Origin: Leptidea sinapis
Taxonomy: Eukaryota; Arthropoda; Insecta; Lepidoptera; Pieridae
Length of the DNA: 64,000 bases
Reading direction: 5' to 3'
Assembly: GCF_905404315.1 (NCBI RefSeq)
Contig: NC_066287.1
Span: forward strand, 5,952,001 to 6,016,000
Shown: positions 55,231 to 64,000 of the stretch, piece after piece
Position numbering within the stretch: the stretch's first letter is position 1
How the letters are laid out: every line of letters starts with the position of its first letter
Notes under the pieces: model-generated
Database searches by the model: none
The model's input: only the letters and a program-made list of their open reading frames with translations
What the model was told of the DNA's origin: nothing
Translations under genes and position numbers: made by a program

Positions 55231-55306
55231 TCCAAAACCTGTTGGTACCAACACTGATGAAGAACCTCCGAATGGTCCAACACTAGTCCATACCAACACT
55301 GATAAA

Positions 55307-56299
55307 TCATGAATAAGGCCGTTTTAAATAAATAAAGTATGAAAATTTCTTTAGGCTTATTTTTTTTTATCCCAATGATTCCGAAGGCGTGTCTCCGGGA
55401 TAATGGGGGCTTTTCGTGTCACGAAAACGAGTACAAGCTGGCTTGGTATAGCAAAAAGATAATTTTTCTTAATTGAATTAATCTTTTAGATTATTCAATT
55501 CTAATAAAAATAACCTACCGCTGTGTGACATTTGAAGTCAGCGGGCGAGGCGGGCGTGCCAGCATCATTCACGACCGTGTCGTGAGCATCTCGACCTATC
55601 AGGTCATGTCGACATCTCATTTAATATTAATACTGGCGTTAAAGCAAGCAAAAGAAGTTTATGAAGAATTGATTAGGACGACACGATATATGGAAGAGTA
55701 TATAAACTATTTCAGAAATTATGTTAACCTTTTTTCTGTTTCTGCAAGTCAAAAACTGTTTACTGGTTAAAGAATAGTCTTTAATAGAAGAGTTTCAAGT
55801 AGTCAACAAAGTCATTTTACTTATTATGGGCATATGAACAAAAGTCAGGCTCTTAAATTCTGATGCCCGTTCTTCTCAAGTTTGAGGTATTTCTCTGCAA
55901 ATGGCTGACAAACTTTTAATAAGTGAATTATGAAATCAAATAACATTCATGCTTTAAATTTAAACATTTAACTAAAATGTTCATGCAAGTAAATGTGGAT
56001 GTAGTGCAAATATACCAAAATCTATTTGTTTTTAATCATCTAGATATCATCACGTTAGCGCTTCAGGCGACAAAGCATATAGATTTCATAATGTCGGAAT
56101 ATATAATTTAATTTTTTTGGAAAGCACTAAGTGTCAACCTTAGAGCCACAATAGATTGCGAGCCTTATTGATTTGTAAAACTTGGAAGTATTTTCTTAGT
56201 ATATCTAACCATAAAACAACAATTTGCTTAAAATATTATGATTAATACATAATACATTTACACCTGAGAAGTACTACTTAAATGTTTATAGTAGGAGCA
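55307..56299. other. No gene recognised
   Basis: A short GC-rich patch (about 55525-55610) and a LINE-tail-like CCCGTTCTTCTCAAGTTTGA (about 55866) in otherwise AT-rich DNA. Confidence 0.4.
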
Positions 56300-56530
56300 A
56301 ATTCCACCTTCGTACGACACGCTAAAAATCAGGATATAATCCCGATCATATGGATGTGTGGCGTTCCTCCACAGTGCAGTTTTCAAGGAACTTTCTTCAG
56401 TGTACAACAAAACTGCGGAATGAGCTTCTTTTGGCGGTGTTTCCGGGACATGATTAACTTCAAAAAAAGCGCGTACAGTTTCCTCAAAGGCCAGTAACGA
56501 TCAAATAACACCAGGTGACCCGTACGGCTT
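56300..56530 (+). mobile_element. LINE 3' end, family A copy 7
   Basis: AAATTCCACCTTCGTACGAC, ATATGGATGTGTGGCGTTCC, AATGAGCTTCTTTTGGCGGT and CACCAGGTGACCCGTACG. Strongly decayed. Confidence 0.65.
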
Positions 56531-59500
56531 AAATCAAGTTTGTAAGCTAATAAAAATAGAATCTAACTTCGCGCTACATTTTCGATCCAATTTTTTTTTG
56601 TAATAGTCACTGACCTACTGAGCATTAAATCACAAAATGCTGGCAGATCCAGGTTGAGCTCTTGAAAAATATATTTGGCCGATATCTCAGAAACTATGCT
56701 CTTTAGGGCACAAGTTAGGTTAATTTATAAGAAACTTTCCTTTAAACTTTTTTGTAAAACCTACTCTTTACGATTTATGGCGCATTTAATGAACCGGATT
56801 TTCTATCCCGGCCGATAAAATAAATGCTTTCATCGATTTGTATAGATCTATTTATTCCATACAACTTTTGTGTAAAACATTTTTTCTAATGTCCATACTT
56901 TATGATTTGTAGGTCGTTTAACGTTGGACTACCGGGCGTAAACTCGAAATTTTTAAGGTACAATATAATGTTGCAAATTCTAGAAACAAATTAAAAATCG
57001 CTATGGGTACATATTCTTATAAAACTTGAGAACTTCACAATTTTTTTGTATAGATTTCATCATCTGACTGATTTTGTAATAATTAATTCAATCTGTATGT
57101 ACATCGATTAAAATCTTCTAAATACATAACGGAGGTAAGGTGACATATCAAATTTATTTCTAGACGCTTCTGTGATAATTTCTTAGATAATTGTGTTACT
57201 AACAGCGAGTGAAATGGTCACTGGCTTGCTAGCCGCCGGGTGACGCGTTAGCCGGAAGACTGGTGTTCGCTGAAGCAGCACGGACTCCTGCGTAGAAAAT
57301 GTCCGTCCTTGTGATTTCACAGCGACTAACCTTTGGCCTTGCCATCAAAGTATCCATCGTTAAACATTGGATAATGGTGACTTCATTCTATCGAATTTGT
57401 ATTCAATTTTAAATGAATGTTTTTGACTGTATTACTTTTTTTACAAATAAATTGAAATTTATTTAGTAAAGTGAGAACTACTTTAGGTTTGCTGTGCCTT
57501 TATGCCATACCTTTGACCTACATATTTACTCATTACTACTCATACATTTAAATTAATTATATACTATATTATATTACTTATTTATTTTTCCTCTCAAAAT
57601 TATTAAACTACTACTCATTTTGTGATAATAGTCAGACATACACATTCTTGAACTATGGAATAACAGACCGATACACGGGGAAACAAACATATCCTAAACA
57701 CAGGGAAACTTAGTTGGGAGTTAGAGCTCAGCCAATAGCAATAAAAACTTCATACCTACTTGTCTAGATGCACTTACCAAACATAAGTATGTAGGCTTCT
57801 TCTTAATGTTTGTATCTAAAGGTTGTGATGTATAATGTTGTGTAGGTAGGTATTATGAGTATGTAGTAACATGTACATGGCTTTTTTGTATAATACGTTT
57901 TTCTTTTGAGACAAAATAAAATATTTGTATTTGTATTTGTTTTATGCGTATTTAATGAGATTCAGCCGCCACGTTTGGGTTTGTAACGCTTGTTGGCGTA
58001 AAATCGGCTCGAGTCGACCTACCTATACAGGAGAAGGTTGGTGTGGAGGAGTTGACACTAAGACCAATTATTATACTTATAATATATCATACGCGTACAT
58101 TTTTAAGGGATAGATATAAAGTAGTAACCTACCAAATTGAAAAGTATCATCGTTTGGTCTACATAAAGTCAAAGTTATAGTGCATCTCAATTCAGCAATG
58201 TATTTCCTATAGTAAAGACTAATTTTGGAGAATTTACGCATAATTATGATATTTCCAGTCCATGTTATTTTTATACATATATCTATGGAATCAGTTAATA
58301 ATTACTAGTGATAACAATAAGTTCGAATGAAATGTTAACATTATCCTCAACTCAATTGGCATTTACAGCCCTTAAGTAAGCAAAAATCTACATAGATTAC
58401 AATGAAAACAATTCACATATATTACATCGGATTTAATCACTTTTATTTATTTTATTTGCAAATAAATCTAGAGCATTTAACGGCTTAACTGGACTAAATG
58501 GATTGATTACTACAATTAAAAATGAAAACGCAGACAACAATAACTATCTCTATCACTGTCGCTCTAAGGATATCTAGCGTAAGTGCTTTTCACACCCTCT
58601 TGGTGTTCCAACCATAGACTTAGGATATACCAGCTGACAGCCCAATAATACGTGACCAACTTTGATTGGTCTACCTATAAGCAATTTGTTATTTTTTAAA
58701 GTGATAAACCTTACTCCTGGGATTTTAATTTACAGACACTTAAAACGCGAGATTTCGCGGATTCGAGTACTGCATCGTTAGTAAATTTTGTTTGTTTATA
58801 CCTTAGCTAGTTGAATGATCAAAATGCTAAGTAGCTATGCCAGGCGTGGCGGACTCTTTACGACCTGTCAATCAAAATCGGTTACAGTAACAATAGATTC
58901 TCTTTTTTCTTCTATTTCGTTGTACCCCCATAAGAGATGTTCTTCTTTCTTGCACGCTTTTTGTCAATATACGCCAGTTTATTGTAAATCTATAGTTTAT
59001 AATGATAGGTCCATATATACATCTATATTACATCCAGTCCACGGGTGGACTCGTTTTCAGTGAATTAGCCAATTTAACCCACGTCTCGTGGAGGTAAACA
59101 ATAACACACACATTATTAGAATAGCGCTATATTTTAATTCGTATACGTGCAACAAAATTTTAGTTTTGTATCTCCTCTGAAACAAATGCACGCTGTCATT
59201 CTAACCAAGTAAAATATAATAATATGGCTAAATATACTACTATTTTTGATCTATTCAGCCATTTAATTAAACTTTTTTAACATTTAATACTTACACGTAT
59301 AACATTTGTAAGATAAAGATGTTTATAAGAAAACGGCACGAGAGAATATTCCAAATGGTATCTCGAGAAATCGTCAAAGTAGCGCATAATTGAAACAATC
59401 TCTTAACGGTTTGTATAAAGCCTTTATTTTTACAAAAAATAATTATATGACTTGAGAATATGAGGAGAAAATTCATTTTTTCTTAACATATCTATCTTTA

Positions 59501-61060
59501 ATAGACATTGTGAAACTATCGCCAAAGTATCCCTAACTCTTACAGTTGGAGCCATTCTAATCATTCAATCTAGATAAAAATTGTATGAAAAATTATTAAA
59601 TGTTTAACAATACTATTTAACATGATACAGTTTTGTTATTTTTGTAAAGAAAATTGTATTATGTTTGTAATAAATTAGAAATGCTTCTAATTCTGAATTA
59701 AAACTAGAGCGATCTTGTGCGAGAGAGGTAACCTAGCTCCGCTCGATTCCTCAAGGCTGTTGGCTCATTTCCCAGCCTTAAATGAAAAATTGTTTGTGTG
59801 TTTAGTCTATTTAACAGTCAACAACATTTACATATTTGTTGAACTACTAATATGACGGTAATAAGGTGTGTCCTCTAACAAACAACCTATTTATTTTCTC
59901 TAAATTAGTTCTAAAAACTATCCGATTTTTTTTAAATTGTAAAAGAAATAGGAACCTTATACGATGACTTGATTGTTCGGTTTTTTGTCAATGCCCTATA
60001 AAGTTTGCAGGAATCATATTGAAATTAGCACCAAATACTAACAACTGCAGATTTCTGTAAATAAATAATCTTCTAAATCAACCCAAATAAAGAAAATGGC
60101 CATTTAAGTATTTTTAACAGGCAGAAAAATCAAATTAATAGAGTATGTACTTTCTATTGAACTACAATCATAAAACTTCGACAGACTACCATAAAAAATA
60201 AATAAAATGGCAGTATTTGTGTGTGAGTTAGTCAGAAATTAATACTTACATAATATTATAAAGTCATTCAGAAATACGTTTTTGTTTCATTGTTATCTCA
60301 ATAACTTTGATTACACATTTGCGATGCCCTTGACTACGTTTTTCCCGAATATAAGCATATTTTTTTTTTCTATTAATAGAACAGCGTCTGACGGGTCAGC
60401 AAGTTAAAGATAAATAGTAAATCATAAAGTTCAAATTGTCGTCTGAACTAGTTTAGCTTTATACTATAGCAGACAGCTTGCATATTGTTGCTAACATCAA
60501 AACTACTAAGTATTTCTACTACTTAGTTAAATTTACTTCTAAGTGCATTTATTTACATGAACATTATTAACTCTTGTTTTCATACATTATATATAGTGTT
60601 TCTGTTGCCGATGAATATAGTATATTAGTAAAATGATTAAATGTAGATTCAGGACGATTACCAGCAAAGCAATTTAAATGCTAAGCCGTGACTAATCTGT
60701 ACATTAAGATTCTAACTCGATGGAACTATATATCTATGTGAGCACACATAGACATATTTGTCGAATATTATGAGACGAGGAAACCGCCAAATACCGCTAG
60801 CATAGTAGTGGGTTATTGCACTCGGATTCCGCAACAAATTAACATGTATTCGGTACAACTACATTTTATGCTTAGTATTTATACGATAAAAGTTTTAACC
60901 TAATGGTCAGTTTTAACGAGTTATAATATGCAAGACTTTGTAACAATAAAGGCTAAATGCTGTCGAAGAGGAAACATATAATCTATAATATATAATATCT
61001 AGGTATAAAACTGAATAAACCACATCAATGTAGATGTGGCGTTCAGGTAGATGCTCTTGG
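56531..61060. other. AT-rich intron-like or intergenic DNA with minor repeats
   Basis: A repeat-like block at about 57195-57345 (CAGCGAGTGAAATGGTCACT...GATTTCACAGCGACTAACCT); a weak tRNA-repeat relative at about 58680-58795; a fragment ending GCGTCTGACGGGTCAGCAAG at about 60355-60405. No gene recognised. Confidence 0.45.
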
Positions 61061-61159
61061 GCGTCACGGGTTATCCTGCCTAAAATCGGCAGGCCGTATT
61101 ATTGAAGTTATCCGCAGAGCATTTGCCACTCTTAATATACCAGTTGTTTTAGAGCCAAA

Positions 61160-61490
61160 TGGTATTATTATTATGGGAAGGGCGCTGGTGTTAGACGCGA
61201 CTTGCGTCGACACTCTGGCTCCTTCTCATGTCCAAGTTACGTCAGTTGGTGCTGGGGTGCTGCTTCGACTGCCGAAGACAGCAAGCGTCGCAAATATGTT
61301 GGTCTCAGTGAGTCATACATCTTTGTGCCGTTTGGTTTCAAGACACTTAGGCCGTAGGGCCCAGAGGCGACGAAGTACTATCTTCGCGCCTCAATAAGGC
61401 TACTGGAAACCCAAGCGCTGGCAGATATTTCGGTCAACGGATCAGCCTAGCTATCCAACGCGGAAATGCTGCCAGTATTCTTGGTACGCT
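61160..61490 (+). pseudogene. Retroelement-type ORF remnant (DATCVDTLAPSH motif)
   Basis: Frames shift but read GRALVLDATCVDTLAPSHVQ VTSVGAG, then AEDSKRRKYVGLSESYIFVP-like and TLRP, and FGQRISLAIQRGNAASILGT. This block recurs in invertebrate genomes as part of reverse-transcriptase-associated ORFs (from memory, not checked). At least three frameshifts. Confidence 0.5.
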
Positions 61491-62111
61491 CCTACGTAAT
61501 GATAGTTTTTATTTTACGTAGTCATAGTGTTGTAAATATAGTTATAAGATTTGTTTTGTTTGAATTAATACAATTTGATCATACATGATAAAAAAATCTA
61601 AAAATAACTGATGAACTCAAACGGCTTAACTTACTTAAGTTAGTGTTAGCAAATGTAAGTAGACACATTATAAAAAACCTCGCGAGCTATTGAGTACAGG
61701 TGATGCTTCTAATCACACATAAGTATTTTATTGCAACATTTAATTCCCGCACGAGCGACAAACTCTATTACTGAATAGATATGTTGAAGATTATTTACAG
61801 TTTCATTTTATTGCATATTTATGTTTTCATTAACATAATTATTGTCAGCAAATTATTTTGCATTTATATTAAGCTCTTTAAGAAAATATCTGAGGAAAAT
61901 ATCACAAAACTATATTTACCGGGTAATAGTAATAAAAAGTTTTATAAATATTTACAAATACCTTTTAGGTACCCGTAGCTTATCACGTATTGATTGCCCA
62001 TAAATAAGTGCCATATATCATTGAAATGAGTATAAAATATGAAATATTATATAAAATATAACCTGAGAGTTGAACAAAGACATTAAAAGATTTATGAACT
62101 TTATGTCACTT
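61491..62111. other. Nothing recognised
   Basis: AT-rich, no open frame with family features. Confidence 0.5.
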
Positions 62112-62181
62112 GGACGGTTGGCTTAGTGAAAGAGCGCTCGCACGGAACGCGAGAGGTCCGGGCTCGAGTCCCGCATCGTTC
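62112..62181 (+). repeat. tRNA-like repeat, plus orientation
   Basis: GGACGGTTGGCTTAGTGAAA, GAGCGCTCGCACGGAACGCG and GGCTCGAGTCCCGCATCGTT; followed by CATAAATTTTGTTTTC as in the other members. Confidence 0.6.
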
Positions 62182-62579
62182 ATAAATTTTGTTTTCAAAT
62201 TTATATTGTGTAATAAAATCTTTTCATATATTTTCTGAGAAGTATAAGCATTTCAGAATTCTCAGATAAAATTCAGTTTGATAATTCCACAGCTCAAATA
62301 TCAGCATTGCGTAGAGAAGTCGCTTCACCGTGTGTCTAACTTATCAAATAACTAAAAAACCAGCTTGATAATAGCTTATGTTATATATTGAATCAATAAA
62401 ATAAACAGATGTTAGTACTTACTTCTTTCTAATGCTTGATGTAACGGTAGATGATGAAGAAGAATATATACATAAATAAAGTCAGTGAAAAAATATCACG
62501 GCTATCTGACCAATGAATCAAATTTTGTTCACAATTTCAGGGTTTGTAAACTAATTACGTGGAAGTCTTACCCGCTTTC

Positions 62580-62838
62580 TCAAGTACAAGTTTTTTTTAT
62601 GAAAATAAGAGACGATGAAAATAAGAGACAGTTCAGCTGATGGTAATTGGTACGCCCTGCCCATTACCTTGAGATATAAGATATTAAGTCTCATTGGCCC
62701 AGTAATTTCACTAGCTACGGCGCCCTTCAGACCGAAACACAGTAATGCTTACACATTACTGCTTCACTGCAGAAATAGGCGCCGTTGTGGTACCCATAAT
62801 CTAGCCGGCATCCTGTGCAAAGGAGCCTCCCACTGGTA
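62580..62838 (-). mobile_element. Family B repeat with internal deletion
   Basis: Tail at the left (TTATGAAAATAAGAGACGAT, partly duplicated), then a deletion removing the hairpin block, then CTTGAGATATAAGATATTAA through GCAAAGGAGCCTCCCACTGG. Confidence 0.7.
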
Positions 62839-62849
62839 TTATGGTTATT

Positions 62850-63553
62850 CTTAGTTATTTCAAAACATCAAAATTGGTAAAGTTGTTGTGAAGTAAGCTG
62901 TAAGAGACATAAAGACGAACATAAATGCGGTATTTCTGTTTAAGAATGGTATAAACATTCAGTAAGAAGCTTGGTTTGATATCAAACAGATGTTGATTTA
63001 CTTCCATTATCTATACATAATATTAGTAAGTAGGTAGGTAAACTCCATTATATAAACTGTTTGAAACAATTAGCCATTACACAAAGTCCAGAAGACGGAA
63101 CTAATAGTATAATCAGTAACTAATTATAAATTTCCCCGATGCCACTAATTACTGACTGTCAGTCGAAATGATTTAAATCAACACGATTGATTAGCATCTG
63201 ATAAACATATTTAGCGTTGCCACACATATGCAAATCTTTTTATGACATTACTAATGTTAATAATTTGTTTTAAATAGTAGTAAATAGTTTAACTGTTTTC
63301 TCAACATGTAAACTACATTCTTTGCGCCTGTTTAACCCAGTTTCTCTTTTATTATATATCTAACATCTTAATTACTTAATTGCAAAAATATTTTGTGTGC
63401 AACAAATATTTGGCTAAATGAAATAGTTTATGTTAATTGGTTCGAACAGCACTTATTAAATATTTCTTTGTTACTGACTTTTCAACAAGATCAAAACGCG
63501 TCTAATAATAATAACGGAATTTCAATATATTATAATATATAATATATACAAGG
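62850..63553. other. Nothing recognised
   Basis: AT-rich spacer before the satellite array, with TATAATATATAATATATA just before it. Confidence 0.5.
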
Positions 63554-64000
63554 GTGTACTAGACACGTGTAAAGTCGGAATACGTACTAAATAAATGTCG
63601 ACTTTTAACCGTTTTAATACTTTCAAATAACATCTTATTCACCGTCTAAAGTGTACTAGGCACGTGTAAAGTCGGAATATGTACTTAATAAATGTGGACT
63701 TTTAACCGTTTTAGCACTTTCAAATAATATATTATTTAAGATATTATTCACCGTGTAGGGTGTACTAGGCACGTGTAAAGTCGGAATATGTACATAATAA
63801 ATGTAGAGTTTTAACCGTTTTAATACTTTCAAATAACATCTTATTCACAGTCTAAAGTGTACTAGGCACGTGTAAAGTCGGAATATGTACTTAATAAATG
63901 TGGACTTTTCACCGTTTTAACACTTTCAAATAATATATTATTTAAGATATTATTCATCGTGTAGGGTGTACTAGGCACGTGTAAAGTCGGAATATGTACT
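63554..64000. repeat. Satellite array with alternating 97- and 109-bp units
   Basis: GTGTACTAGRCACGTGTAAA starts at 63554, 63651, 63760, 63857 and 63966, so the spacings are 97, 109, 97, 109. The longer unit has an extra AATATATTATTTAAGATATT. The real repeat is therefore a 206-bp dimer, and it runs off the window edge. Confidence 0.9.

Larger units (their letters stand above)
52985..55306 (+). repeat. 45-bp minisatellite, 9 units, interrupted by a retrotransposon
   Basis: Units of 45 bp such as GACCTCCGAATGGTCCAAAA CTAGTCGGTACCAAC(..)ACTGATGAA run from 52985 to 53326 and resume at 55231-55306. Since 45 is a multiple of 3, each unit can encode a 15-residue repeat (PPNGPKLVGTNTDEG-like). The frame is open across all nine units once the insertion is ignored, ending in TGA after LVHTNTDKS. 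No ATG start is visible, since TAG precedes the frame. Confidence 0.85.

Overview
The window is AT-rich, intron-rich, repeat-laden eukaryotic nuclear DNA. Its repeats (tRNA-derived SINEs, CR1/Jockey-like LINE 3' ends, repeats ending in a GGGTCAGCTAGT-type motif) and the host proteins point to an insect, most likely a moth or butterfly. No species is claimed.

The main host gene is the misshapen orthologue (msn; Ste20-type MAP4K4/TNIK/MINK kinase) on the minus strand, from the ATG at 39003 to the stop at 7657. I could place 22 coding exons with GT..AG borders and consistent codon phases at every junction. They sum to 4134 nt (1377 aa): N-terminal kinase domain, proline/acidic linker, a 933-nt exon of low-complexity sequence, and a C-terminal CNH domain. 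The introns hold two further candidate phase-0 exons (22582-22827 and 17947-18039) and a decayed tandem copy of one linker exon (26699-26771). Other host signals are an intronless 60S acidic ribosomal protein P2 ORF (47056-47373, minus) and a GC-rich block ending in a strong splice donor (about 49700-50257, plus). That block looks like the promoter and first exon of a plus-strand gene extending beyond the window.

Layout: 1-2640 PIF/Harbinger transposon with a spliced transposase gene and an antisense MADF/BESS gene in its intron; 2640-3480 LINE fragments; 3480-7650 intergenic; 7657-39003 msn with intronic transposons; 39004-47000 a transposon-rich interval (hAT-type element, LINE endonuclease fragment, Tc1 element carrying a nested retroelement end); 47056-47373 RpLP2; 48250-48965 a LINE-type repeat split by a Harbinger-type MITE; 49700-50257 candidate first exon; 50258-64000 intron-like or intergenic DNA containing a 45-bp minisatellite split by an I/LOA-like retrotransposon (52985-55306), retroelement remnants, and at the right edge a satellite with alternating 97/109-bp units.

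The strongest observations are the nested and tandem structures whose junctions or target-site duplications are visible, plus the candidate alternative exons of msn, one of which would give a kinase isoform lacking the CNH domain. All functional assignments come from reading motifs by eye; no database search was run.
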